Origin: NAT127 sp041655035
Lineage (GTDB): Bacteria; Pseudomonadota; Gammaproteobacteria; Pseudomonadales; Porticoccaceae
DNA length: 26,278 nt
Direction: 5' to 3'
NCBI GenBank assembly: GCA_041655035.1
Contig: JBAZCN010000037.1
Location: forward strand, 1-26,278
The position numbers were made by a program, and so were the translations under genes. Below the pieces are notes generated by a model. It worked only from the letters and a program-made list of their open reading frames with translations, was not told the DNA's origin and did no database searches. This document shows positions 1 to 8,355 of the stretch, piece by piece (the first letter of the stretch is position 1; each line of letters begins with the position of its first letter).

Positions 1-885
1 TTTTTTCGAACGGTAGATATGCTTGCGCGACTGGTGCAGCGTGGCCAGGGGATCGGGCTTGAGGCTGGTGGCCAGATACGATTCGATGCCCAGCCCCGCC
101 GCCCCCGCTTCGGCGATCATCCACTGAAAGGGAATGTCCGACAGCAGGCAGCCGCTCTTGTCCGGCGCATAACTGCCGCCGATATTGCTGTGCACGCCGG
201 CGAACCATACCTGCCGCAGATCGAGGCCATCGCGGGTCTCCCAGAGGGTGGGCTCGAAGTCGGAGCGCACCTCGTCAATGGCCAGGGCGTGGCGGGCGGC
301 GCGGACATTGGGGCCGATCTTGGTATCGTAGAACTCGTCCTTCTTGTCGAGCAGGCCCATGAAGGAAAAGGGTATGCCGAGGGCGCCGACAGTATCCCAG
401 GCGCCGACGAACGCCACCTCGCGCTGCGGGTGGGAATGGCTGTGGCGGAAGGCAACAGCCCTGTCCCCGTCGGGGTGGCAATCCTTGCGGGGATTCTTGT
501 ACAGGTCGAAGGCGGCCTGTACCAGGCGGGCGTCGGGACGCTTGAGAATGCCGCAGTTGTAGATCAGCCCGCACAGGCTGCGGATGGTGTAGGCCCCGCG
601 GCTGAAGCCGAACAGGAAGAGTTCATCGCCCGGCGAGTAGTTCTGCACGATGTAGCGATAGTCGTCCATGATGTTCTTGTCGAGCCCCCTGCCGGTGGCG
701 CCGCCGATTACCGGATCGTAATAGGAACCGATGCCCCAATCGTAGAACACTTGCTGGGGAACCCCGTCGGGCCCCAGGGGATCGATCGCCCGGGCGAGCT
801 TGAGCACATTGGTGGGGTGGTCCTTGGCGATATCCTCTTCGGGCCGGTTCCAGGTGCCATCGGCACAGATGACGATGCGTTTCAT
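1..885 (-). CDS. DUF2235 (Tle1-like) alpha/beta hydrolase, 3' end outside window
   Basis: The first 295 residues are visible and the frame is open to the window edge, so the C-terminus is missing. The protein begins MKRIVICADGTWN, the usual DUF2235 opening. The expected Ser-Asp-His set is present: Ser95 in GFSRGAYT, Asp164 in GAWDTVG and His232 in WFAGVHSNIGGSY. The family includes the catalytic domain of type VI secretion phospholipase effectors (Tle1), but many members are stand-alone proteins of unknown substrate. No signal peptide is seen. The ATG at 885 is supported by AAGGAGA nine bases upstream. It follows the nitrilase gene on the same strand after a 117-base gap with its own promoter candidate. 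No secretion genes are in view, so an effector role is not supported. Family confident, substrate unknown. Confidence 0.88.
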   Translation of the reverse strand, partial: MKRIVICADGTWNRPEEDIAKDHPTNVLKLARAIDPLGPDGVPQQVFYDWGIGSYYDPVIGGATGRGLDKNIMDDYRYIVQNYSPGDELFLFGFSRGAYTIRSLCGLIYNCGILKRPDARLVQAAFDLYKNPRKDCHPDGDRAVAFRHSHSHPQREVAFVGAWDTVGALGIPFSFMGLLDKKDEFYDTKIGPNVRAARHALAIDEVRSDFEPTLWETRDGLDLRQVWFAGVHSNIGGSYAPDKSGCLLSDIPFQWMIAEAGAAGLGIESYLATSLKPDPLATLHQSRKHIYRSKK

Positions 886-903
886 GGGCCTTCTCTCCTT
901 GCC

Positions 904-930
904 GGGCGGTGCTCAGGCAGAGCGCCGCCC
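904..930. repeat. 11-bp hairpin in the leader of the DUF2235 gene
   Basis: GGGCGGTGCTC (904-914) pairs with GAGCGCCGCCC (920-930) across a 5-base loop, with a single G:U wobble. It lies between the candidate -10 box at 944-949 and the Shine-Dalgarno near 895-900, so it would form in the 5' untranslated RNA. No T-run follows, so it is not a classical terminator. Confidence 0.6.
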
Positions 931-943
931 GTCTGACCACGAC

Positions 944-973
944 CTTATACAGTCTTCCGGGGCCGGCTGGCAA
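944..973 (-). promoter_or_regulatory. candidate sigma70 promoter of the DUF2235 gene
   Basis: On the minus strand TTGCCA (968-973) and TATAAG (944-949) are separated by 18 bases. This places a start site near 937, about 50 bases upstream of the ATG at 885. It suggests the DUF2235 gene is transcribed separately from the mre-to-nitrilase run. A 12-bp palindrome GCGAGCGCTCGC (974-985) sits directly upstream of the -35 box. Confidence 0.4.
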
Positions 974-1002
974 GCGAGCGCTCGCGCTGTCCCGACAGCC
1001 AC

Positions 1003-1806
1003 TCACTGCAAGCGTCGATGGCGGTGCACCGGCATGTCGCGCCGCAACAGGCGCAGGCGCTCCAGGTCGATATCCGCCATGGCGTAGCCCTCGTCATTGG
1101 CGAGGCTGGCCACCACCACGCCCCACGGATCGACAATCAGCGAACCGCCCCAGGTGGGCCTGCTCGGGTGGTCGCGATCCGCCAGATCGGCGGCGATGAC
1201 ATAGCAGAGGTTCTCCACCGCCCGCGCCCGCAACAACAGCTCCCAGTGAGCGCGGCCGGTGGCGGCGGTAAACGCCGAGGGAACCGCGAGAATCTCCGCC
1301 CCCTGGGCGGCCAGCGCCCGGTACAGCTCGGGAAACCGCAGATCGTAGCAAACGCTGAGCCCCAGCCGTCCCAGGGGGGTGTCGGCCACCACCACATCGC
1401 CGCCGTGGCGGTAGTCGTCGGATTCCCGGTATTGCCTGCCGGTCTCGGCGACATCGACGTCGAACAGGTGGATCTTGTCGTAGCGGGCGACCTCGACACC
1501 ATCGGGCGACACCAGCAGCGATGCGGCAAAGGGCTTGCCGCCATCGCCCAGCGGCAGGGTGCCGCCGAGCAGCCACAGGCCGTGGCGGCGCGCTTCGCGG
1601 GCGAGGAACGACCGTGCGGGTCCGTCGCCGGCGGCCTCCCGGGCAGCGGCGGCAGCCGGCTCGCGGCAGCCGTAGTAGGCAAAGTTTTCCGGCAGCACGG
1701 CGAGCACGGCCCCCGCCTCCGCGGCGCGTGCGAGCCAGTGGGCGCAAGCGGCGAGGTTGCCCTCCAGGCCCTTGTCGCCCCTGATCTGGATAACGGCGGC
1801 TTTCAT
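1003..1806 (-). CDS. carbon-nitrogen hydrolase, deaminated-glutathione amidase-like (Nit family)
   Basis: This 267-residue nitrilase-superfamily protein has the complete Glu-Lys-Cys triad: Glu40 in LPENFAYYG, Lys111 in RYDKIHLFD and Cys153 in SVCYDLRFPELYR. The DLRFPELYR context after the cysteine is typical of the Nit1/YbeM branch, which hydrolyses deaminated glutathione as a metabolite-repair step; other omega-amidase activities cannot be excluded. It is cytoplasmic, with no signal peptide. Its ATG overlaps the stop of yhdP (ATGA at 1803-1806), so the two are translationally coupled. In pseudomonads the same gene follows yhdP and precedes tldD; here tldD is absent and a DUF2235 gene follows. 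Confidence 0.9.
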   Translation of the reverse strand: MKAAVIQIRGDKGLEGNLAACAHWLARAAEAGAVLAVLPENFAYYGCREPAAAAAREAAGDGPARSFLAREARRHGLWLLGGTLPLGDGGKPFAASLLVSPDGVEVARYDKIHLFDVDVAETGRQYRESDDYRHGGDVVVADTPLGRLGLSVCYDLRFPELYRALAAQGAEILAVPSAFTAATGRAHWELLLRARAVENLCYVIAADLADRDHPSRPTWGGSLIVDPWGVVVASLANDEGYAMADIDLERLRLLRRDMPVHRHRRLQ

Positions 1807-4800
1807 GGCGACGGCTCCTCGTTGGGCATTTTCGGCAGCGAATCGACAGCGGTCTCGAGGTCGGTCTTGTCGCTGAATATCTTGTCGACCTCGAGGTCGG
1901 GGTCATCCCATGAGCCGGTTACCCGATAACTGAGACTCGACAACTGGTCGACCTGCTTCTTGAACAGCTTGCCGGTAAGGTACACCCCGGCGGCGGCCGG
2001 CAGGCCGCCCAGCACACCCGCCACCCAGGGCAGGTTGGTGCCCACCGGCAGCGTCGCCACCAGCCGGGCGTCCAGTTGCTCATTGACCATGTCGGCGCTG
2101 CCCAGCAGGCGGATCTTGCCCGATGGCATGGTGGCGACGATGGGCTCGTCGAACTGCACCACCCCGCTGTTGAATGCCAGGCCGCCTCGCAGGTGGTCGA
2201 AACTCACTCCCTGGTTGAACAGGTCGGAAAAATCGAAGCGCAAGCGCCGCAACCAGGTATCGAAGTTGAACAGCCCGACCAGTCGCAGGAAGGTATTGGT
2301 GGGCACGCCGGTGGCCCGGTAGAACTGACCGCCCTCCAGGTCGATGCCGATGTAACCGTCGAGCAGCGGCGCGGCAATCTGCCACGGCTGCGCCGGCCAC
2401 TGCAGTTCGACCTGGAAGGCCGCCTCCTTGCTGTCCAGGACCCTCGGCAACTGCCAGTTCGCCAGGGTCGCGGCGAAGTTGTTGACCACCAGGGCAGCGG
2501 AGAACCGGCTCAGGTGGCGCTCATCTTCCAGTGTCCACTCCAGGGTGCCGTCTTCGAGGCCGATGCCCCGCAGGGTGCCGCGGAGGGCGTCGAACCGCAC
2601 CCCCCCGGCGATCGGCGACGCCAGGAAGGCAAAACTGCCCAGCTCCCGCTCGCCGAGGCTGATCCGCTCAGCGGCGAAATCGAGGGCGGGCACCGCATCG
2701 GGCATGAAGCCGTCGAGCAGCCCGGGCGCAACCCCGACATCCTCGCCCTCCGGGTCTCCGGCCTGTTGCGCGACAGCCTGATCCTCGTCCTTTGCACTCT
2801 CCGGCAAGCGCAGGTGATCGAGGCGCAGGACGGTGCGTTCGCCGCCGGTGACAACCTCTCCGGCGGCGCGCTCGCTGTCGACCTGCAGCCGCCAACGATT
2901 GCCATCTTCCAGGGCGCCCTTGACGCTTGCCGCGCCGAGGCTGAAGGCGCCCAGCGCCAGCTCGCCGAAATGCAGGTCGAGATAAGGCGCCAGCTGCGCC
3001 GCGCCGCCATCCCCCGTCCCGGCCTCGACCGGAGCGAGCAGCGCCCGCCACTCGTTCCAGTCGAGGCGCGGCACTGAGCCGCCGATCCGCAGGCCGCGGC
3101 CGGCAGGCAGTTGCGGCTGCCCGCCCAGCAATTCGATGGCGCCTCGGTAGAAGACACCGTCACGCTGCTGCCACACCGCCGCCAGTTGTTCCCCCAGGGC
3201 GCCTTCGATACGCAGGTCATCGCCCTCGAAATACACTCGGGTAACCAGCGGGCGCGACTCGGCAGCGGGCTTGCCGAAAGGGTCGGGAAGAGCGATGGCG
3301 ATACCCTCGAGATCCGACTCGAGCTCCATCACCGGCGGCTGGCCACTGTCGGCGGAGGGGATATCCACCCTGCCGCCGATCGCCGCGGCACCCTCGAACA
3401 CGCCCTCCAGTCCCCTGAGGTAGCCGGCGACACCGGCGACGTCCACCCTGCCATCGAGCTCGACGACCGTGCCGCCGCCGGCGCTTCCATGGACTGTCGC
3501 CGCCAGGGGCTCGCCGAGGAAAAAACCGTCGAGCCCGGCGCTGGACAAGCCATCCGCCAGGGTGTAACGCAGCTCGCCGCTGATGGCGTCGATATCGACG
3601 GCGGTGCCCGGCAATGACAGGCGCGCATCGTCGAAGGTCACCGCCACATCGTAGCGCTGCCGATCCCGGCTGGCGCCGAGGGGGATGGCGAGGTTCAGGG
3701 CGACCTCGCTGGCGCCGCTCAGCTGCCAGCGGCGCAGGTTATCGAGCCGCCCGCCCACCGGCGACTCGACCAGGACCGCCAGGCCATCACCGGCATCGGC
3801 GCGGGCCTGGCCGTCGACGGTCAACAGGGCTCCACCTTCCGCCTGGGGACGCAACCGCGCCCGGCCGTGACGCAGGCCGGCGCTGCCCACCATCGCGCCA
3901 TCGGCCCAGACATCGAGAGCGGTATCGGCGACCCACAGGGTAGCGGACAGCGCCGACAGCGGCGGCCAGCCCTGCTGGTAGTCGAGATTGCCGTCCTCGA
4001 TCCGGGCATAGACCTGGATGGTGCGCCCGTCGTGGTTGTCGGCGTGCAATGATCCGCGCCAGATAAACCCGGCCTCCGGTATCCGCGCCGCGCCGATACT
4101 GGCGGCGAGCCAGGCTTTCAGGTCGGGCTTGAGCACCTTCGGCAGATAGCGGTCGAGGTAACGGGAATGGCTGTTTCTGAGCGCGACCATCAGGGTCATT
4201 TCAGGTTCGGCCAGGCCTTTGCGGGTGGGTATGTCCAGGTAGAGGTAGGCGGTGCCCTGCCCCTCGTCGCCATCGATGGCGATCGGGCCACTGTTGACCC
4301 TCACCTGGTGGCTGTCGCGGCGCCACTGCCAGTCGATGCGGCCGCGCACCGCCCCGTAAGGCATGAAGTCCTCATAAACTTGGGGATAGTGCATGGCAAA
4401 ATCCGCGGGACTGTCCAGCTCCACGAATCCGCCGAGCCCGGTGGCCTCGGTGCTGGTTTCGAAATAACCGTTGACTCCCCGCGCCGCCGGCGCGCCCCGC
4501 CAGGCGTCGACGCTCAGGTCACCGAGGTTGCCGCGCACGCGGACTCCCGGGGCCTCGGTGCTGAAGTCGAGGTTCACCTCGACCTGGTGGAGAACCCCTT
4601 GCGGGTTCAGGTCGGCAAGCACATCGGCGAAGGTGTCCTCGAGCAGGGCGGAGCGCTCCAGCAGATCGCGAAACAGGGCGAGATCGACCCGGTCCAGCGC
4701 CAGGTCCAGTTCGCGCCAGCGCCGTCCCACCCGCTGGCGAAACTGTGCGGTGAAGGGCTGCACGGCTTCACCCGCCCACCGCGCGCTCAGATTCTGCAGG

Positions 4801-5756
4801 CGCAGCCCCCAGTCTTGCCCCGGCTGATACCAGGCGGTCACCTCGGCTTCGAGCTGTTCGAGAGAGCCGGCGTCGGCCACCCAGTTCAACGGGATTTCGG
4901 CAGCGCGGAGAGTGCCGCGCCCGTTGAGCAGGCCGCCGTCGCGCCAGTCGAACCAGAGATTCAGGTCGACCTCCGTGTCGATCTCGCCGACCCGCGCCAC
5001 CTGCTGGGGAAACCAGCGCTTGGCGATGGCGCTGAGACTGGCGTCGAAGTTGATGCGTTTCAAGCGAAGATAACCCTTGCCGACAAAATCGTCGCTGCCG
5101 AGAGCGCCCCTGCCTTCCAGGATCAGCCGGGCGACCTCCCCGTTATCCGCCAGCGCCAGGCTGGCAACGGTGCGGTGGAAATCACCGCTGTTGTCGATCT
5201 GCACCTCGGGAGCGTGCACCGCCACCCTGGTGCCGGAATAAAAGTGCGCCTCGACTTCGGCGCGGTCGAGGCGCAGGAACCTTGTGTGATAGGCCAGTTC
5301 CCGCAGGCGGGCCAGACCGTTGCCTTCCCCGCCGCCGAGAGGATGGCCCGCCACCGACCACTGGCCGTTGCCGTCCTCCCTCACCGCGACCCGCAGGTCA
5401 CTGACTTCGAACCGTTCCCAGGCCAGCGTGAAGCCGGTGAGGCTTTTCAACAGGTTGAGCTCGGCCACCGCCCGGCCGATGGTAATCGCCGCCTCCCCTC
5501 CCGCCGGATCGGCGATGGTCAGGTTCCTGACCGTCATCTGCGGCGACAGGCCGGACCACTCGCCGCGAAGACGCCCGGTGCGAATGGCGAGCCCGGCGCG
5601 CTCGGAAAGCCAGGCGTCCAGCTGCGGCTGAAAGCGGTTGACCACCGGCAGCAGCTCCCTGCCCGCCGCCACCACGATGGCGCAGGCGATGATCAGCAGC
5701 GCGGCCAACAGCCACAGCTTTCGGGTCACGGCCCCTGTCACACGCCAGATAGTCAA
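1803..5756 (-). CDS. yhdP: YhdP family AsmA-like envelope protein
   Basis: This 1317-residue protein has one N-terminal membrane anchor (about residues 14-32, LWLLAALLIIACAIVVAAG) followed by a very long, largely beta-rich periplasmic body. That is the layout of YhdP/TIGR02099 proteins with DUF3971 and AsmA-like C-terminal domains. In E. coli YhdP, with TamB and YdbH, helps move phospholipids from inner to outer membrane; that role is inferred here from family and length (E. coli YhdP is of similar size). The start is a TTG at 5754-5756. It lies one codon after the in-frame TAG of rng, so no earlier start is possible; a GTG five codons on is the only near alternative. No clear Shine-Dalgarno is seen, so translation probably depends on coupling to rng. 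Confidence 0.92.
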   Translation of the reverse strand: MTIWRVTGAVTRKLWLLAALLIIACAIVVAAGRELLPVVNRFQPQLDAWLSERAGLAIRTGRLRGEWSGLSPQMTVRNLTIADPAGGEAAITIGRAVAELNLLKSLTGFTLAWERFEVSDLRVAVREDGNGQWSVAGHPLGGGEGNGLARLRELAYHTRFLRLDRAEVEAHFYSGTRVAVHAPEVQIDNSGDFHRTVASLALADNGEVARLILEGRGALGSDDFVGKGYLRLKRINFDASLSAIAKRWFPQQVARVGEIDTEVDLNLWFDWRDGGLLNGRGTLRAAEIPLNWVADAGSLEQLEAEVTAWYQPGQDWGLRLQNLSARWAGEAVQPFTAQFRQRVGRRWRELDLALDRVDLALFRDLLERSALLEDTFADVLADLNPQGVLHQVEVNLDFSTEAPGVRVRGNLGDLSVDAWRGAPAARGVNGYFETSTEATGLGGFVELDSPADFAMHYPQVYEDFMPYGAVRGRIDWQWRRDSHQVRVNSGPIAIDGDEGQGTAYLYLDIPTRKGLAEPEMTLMVALRNSHSRYLDRYLPKVLKPDLKAWLAASIGAARIPEAGFIWRGSLHADNHDGRTIQVYARIEDGNLDYQQGWPPLSALSATLWVADTALDVWADGAMVGSAGLRHGRARLRPQAEGGALLTVDGQARADAGDGLAVLVESPVGGRLDNLRRWQLSGASEVALNLAIPLGASRDRQRYDVAVTFDDARLSLPGTAVDIDAISGELRYTLADGLSSAGLDGFFLGEPLAATVHGSAGGGTVVELDGRVDVAGVAGYLRGLEGVFEGAAAIGGRVDIPSADSGQPPVMELESDLEGIAIALPDPFGKPAAESRPLVTRVYFEGDDLRIEGALGEQLAAVWQQRDGVFYRGAIELLGGQPQLPAGRGLRIGGSVPRLDWNEWRALLAPVEAGTGDGGAAQLAPYLDLHFGELALGAFSLGAASVKGALEDGNRWRLQVDSERAAGEVVTGGERTVLRLDHLRLPESAKDEDQAVAQQAGDPEGEDVGVAPGLLDGFMPDAVPALDFAAERISLGERELGSFAFLASPIAGGVRFDALRGTLRGIGLEDGTLEWTLEDERHLSRFSAALVVNNFAATLANWQLPRVLDSKEAAFQVELQWPAQPWQIAAPLLDGYIGIDLEGGQFYRATGVPTNTFLRLVGLFNFDTWLRRLRFDFSDLFNQGVSFDHLRGGLAFNSGVVQFDEPIVATMPSGKIRLLGSADMVNEQLDARLVATLPVGTNLPWVAGVLGGLPAAAGVYLTGKLFKKQVDQLSSLSYRVTGSWDDPDLEVDKIFSDKTDLETAVDSLPKMPNEEPSP

Positions 5757-5759
5757 TAT

Positions 5760-7256
5760 CTATACCGGAATAATGTCGTACTGCTCCTGAGAGTACAGTG
5801 TTTCCACCCGGAACTGGATAGGGCGGCCAATGAACTCCTCCAGGTCGGCAACATTGGATGAATCCTCGTCCAGCAGCCGGTCGATCACCACCTGGGAAGC
5901 CAGCACCAGGATCCGCTCGCACTCGAACGCCCGCGATTCGCGGAGGATTTCACGCATGATGTCATAGCACACGGTTTCCGGAGACTTGAGGCGACCGCGC
6001 CCCTCGCACACCGGGCAGGCTTCACAGAGTATCTGGCCGAGACTTTCGCTGGTGCGCTTGCGGGTCATCTCCACCAGGCCGAGCTGCGACACGGTGGTGA
6101 TGCCGGTCTTGGCGCGGTCCCGCTCCAGGGCCTTTTCCAGGGTGCGCAGCACCTGGCGCCGGTGCTCGGCCTCCAGCATGTCGATGAAATCGATGATGAT
6201 GATGCCCCCCAGGTTGCGCAGCCGCAACTGGCGGGCGATGGCGGTGGCGGCCTCGAGATTGGTCTTGAAGATGGTCTCCTCGAGATTGGAATGGCCGACG
6301 AAGGCACCGGTGTTGACATCCACCGTGGTCATCGCCTCGGTCTGGTCGATCACCAGATAACCACCGGACTTGAGCTGGACCTGGCGCGCCAGGGCGCGGT
6401 TGATCTCGTCCTCGACGCTATAGAGATAGAACAGCGGGCGCTCGCCGGGATAATGCTCCAGCAGCGGCACCATCTCCGGGCTCACCTGCTCGGCAAAACC
6501 CACCATGCTGGCGAACACTTCGCGGGAATCGACCCGCACCTTCTCCACCTCCGGACGCAGCATATCGCGAAGCGTGCGCAGGGACAGCGGCAGGTCTTCG
6601 TAGAGGCAGCTGATATCGCGGGAGGTCTTGATGCGCTCGCTGACCAGCTCCCACAGGCGGTGAAGGAAATGCAGGTCGCCGCGGATCTCGTCGAGGCTCG
6701 CCCCGTCGGCGACGGTGCGCAGAATGTAGCCGTGGCGACCGCCCTGGGGTTCGGGGCCTTCATCTTCGGCCAGTTCGCCGAGCGCCTGGGCCAGCAGCTG
6801 GCGCAGGCGCTCACGCTCTTCCTCGGTATCGATGCGCTGGGAAATCCCCACATGGCTGACGTCGGGCATGTACACCAGGTAGCGGGATGATACCGACAGC
6901 CGCGAGGTCAACCGCGCGCCCTTGTTGCCGATCGGGTCCTTGATCACCTGCACCACCACCATCTGGCCTTCCCTGACCAGTTGGCGGATATCCTGGCCGC
7001 CGCCATTGCTGGGGCGCTCCAGCCAGGGCGCGCTGACGATGTCGTCGGCGTGGAGAAAACCCGCCTTGGCGAGGCCAATGTCCACGAACGCCGCCTGCAT
7101 GCCCGGCAGCACCCGCACCACCTTGCCCCGATAGATATTGCCGACGATGCCGCGCCGTCGCGCCCGCTCCACCGCCACTTCCTGGACGACACCGTTTTCC
7201 ACCAGAGCAACCCGGGTCTCCATCGGGGTGATGTTGACGAGAATTTCCGAACTCAT
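5760..7256 (-). CDS. rng: ribonuclease G
   Basis: This 498-residue RNase E/G family endonuclease is close to E. coli RNase G (489). An S1-like RNA-binding region lies near residues 36-125 (GNIYRGKVVRVLPGMQAAFV). The catalytic metal-binding aspartates are Asp313 in TVDVNTGAFVG and Asp356 in GGIIIIDFIDM. The zinc-link motif CPVC is at 414-417 (CEACPVCEGRG). There is no RNase E-style degradosome scaffold tail. The enzyme matures the 5' end of 16S rRNA and turns over some mRNAs. Its ATG overlaps the maf stop in an ATGA at 7253-7256. Next to maf and the mre genes, it sits as in E. coli (mreBCD-yhdE-rng). Confidence 0.96.
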   Translation of the reverse strand: MSSEILVNITPMETRVALVENGVVQEVAVERARRRGIVGNIYRGKVVRVLPGMQAAFVDIGLAKAGFLHADDIVSAPWLERPSNGGGQDIRQLVREGQMVVVQVIKDPIGNKGARLTSRLSVSSRYLVYMPDVSHVGISQRIDTEEERERLRQLLAQALGELAEDEGPEPQGGRHGYILRTVADGASLDEIRGDLHFLHRLWELVSERIKTSRDISCLYEDLPLSLRTLRDMLRPEVEKVRVDSREVFASMVGFAEQVSPEMVPLLEHYPGERPLFYLYSVEDEINRALARQVQLKSGGYLVIDQTEAMTTVDVNTGAFVGHSNLEETIFKTNLEAATAIARQLRLRNLGGIIIIDFIDMLEAEHRRQVLRTLEKALERDRAKTGITTVSQLGLVEMTRKRTSESLGQILCEACPVCEGRGRLKSPETVCYDIMREILRESRAFECERILVLASQVVIDRLLDEDSSNVADLEEFIGRPIQFRVETLYSQEQYDIIPV

Positions 7257-7852
7257 TGATTGGCCCTCGCGACGTGCCAGCAGGGAATGGCGAACAACTG
7301 TAACAGTTCCCAGGTCAGCGCCAAAGGCAGGCCCACGACACCGGAATAACTGCCTTCGATGGCCTCCACGAACACCGCGCCCAAGCCCTGGATGGCGTAG
7401 CCGCCGGCTTTATCCGCCGGCTCGCCGGTGTGCCAATAGGCGCGGCATTCGTCGGGGTCGAGGGCGCGAAAGCGCACCCGGGTGTGGCTGTGGCGCAGCT
7501 CGACGCGATCGCCGAAAACCATGGCCACCGCCGTGTGGACGCTGTGGCTGCGCGCCGACAGCGCCATCAACATCGCCACGGCCTGTTGTTCATCGGCCGG
7601 CTTGCCGACCGGTCGACCGTCGACCGCCACCGTGGTGTCGGCGGCCAGCACCGGCAGGTCGGGGAATGCCGAGGCCCCGGCGCCGGCCTTGGCGCGGGCG
7701 AGGCGGGTCACGTAGTCCCCGGGCGCTTCGCCGGGGCGCGGGGTTTCGTCGACCGCCACCGCCGCCACGGCAAAACGGGCGCCGATCTGCTCCAGCAGCG
7801 CCCGGCGCCGCGGCGAGGTCGACGCCAGGACAAAATCCACTGTGTCTGCCAT
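7253..7852 (-). CDS. maf: Maf family nucleotide pyrophosphatase (YhdE type)
   Basis: This 199-residue Maf/YhdE protein hydrolyses nucleoside triphosphates, in the YhdE subgroup dTTP, UTP and modified pyrimidine nucleotides, and has been linked to septum inhibition. The family opening LASTSPRRRALLEQIG, the catalytic-aspartate region LAADTTVAVDG and the late motif GGYAIQGLG are all present. The frame is open further upstream, but the ATG at 7852 is chosen because it precedes the conserved MADTVDFVLASTSPRR start; an AGAAGGAA Shine-Dalgarno lies about 12 bases upstream. The gene lies between mreD (29-base gap) and rng (4-base overlap). The YhdE rather than YceF assignment rests mainly on this neighbourhood. 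Confidence 0.93.
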   Translation of the reverse strand: MADTVDFVLASTSPRRRALLEQIGARFAVAAVAVDETPRPGEAPGDYVTRLARAKAGAGASAFPDLPVLAADTTVAVDGRPVGKPADEQQAVAMLMALSARSHSVHTAVAMVFGDRVELRHSHTRVRFRALDPDECRAYWHTGEPADKAGGYAIQGLGAVFVEAIEGSYSGVVGLPLALTWELLQLFAIPCWHVARANQ

Positions 7853-7881
7853 TGAGGATATTCCTTCTACGAGGGAGGGCC

Positions 7882-8355
7882 CTACTCGCGCCGCTGCGCC
7901 CGGTTGAGCAATCCGGCCAGTATCGGCCACAAAGGCACGGTGGTCAGCAGCGGCAGGAACATTCGCCAGGTCTCGGCACCGCGCCCGGCCAGCAGGTACA
8001 CCACGATGACCACCAGTTGGAAAATCACCGCCAGGGGCAAGACCACCAGCACCTGGTGCCACAGGGAAAAATGCTGGAAGCGCTCCCCCGCCATCTTCAC
8101 CAGATAAGCGCAGACCAGGAGCGCCAGGGCGCGTTGGCCGAGGATGCCGCCGGAAAGGATATCAAGAGCAAGCCCCACCAGCCAGGCAAAGCCAAGGCCC
8201 AGCTGATGAGGCTCGCGCAGCAGCCAGTAGATCGCCACCAGGAACACCACCATCGGGCGCCAGTAGCCGAGATCGCCGCGCAGCGGGTAGAAGTGCAGGG
8301 TATAGGCCGCCAGCAAGCTGAGCACAAAGGCCAGGGTAAAGACCGGTTTAGTCAT
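7882..8355 (-). CDS. mreD: rod shape-determining membrane protein MreD
   Basis: This 157-residue, very hydrophobic protein is predicted to cross the inner membrane about five times, as MreD does. It begins MTKPVFTLAFVLSLLAAYTL and carries the FAWLVGLALDILSGGILGQ stretch typical of MreD (a G-x2-x-D-x2-x-G pattern). MreD works with MreC, MreB and RodA/PBP2 in the elongasome. The ATG at 8355 is inside the last codons of mreC, giving an 8-base overlap and coupling. A longer open frame upstream to 8448 is not used: it is only the shadow of the mreC proline-rich tail. Confidence 0.93.
   Translation of the reverse strand: MTKPVFTLAFVLSLLAAYTLHFYPLRGDLGYWRPMVVFLVAIYWLLREPHQLGLGFAWLVGLALDILSGGILGQRALALLVCAYLVKMAGERFQHFSLWHQVLVVLPLAVIFQLVVIVVYLLAGRGAETWRMFLPLLTTVPLWPILAGLLNRAQRRE

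Noticed and set aside
4167..5861. 564-codon open frame on the plus strand opposite yhdP
   Set aside because: It is antisense to a clear YhdP gene; the composition is that of a high-GC codon-position shadow and no family features are visible.
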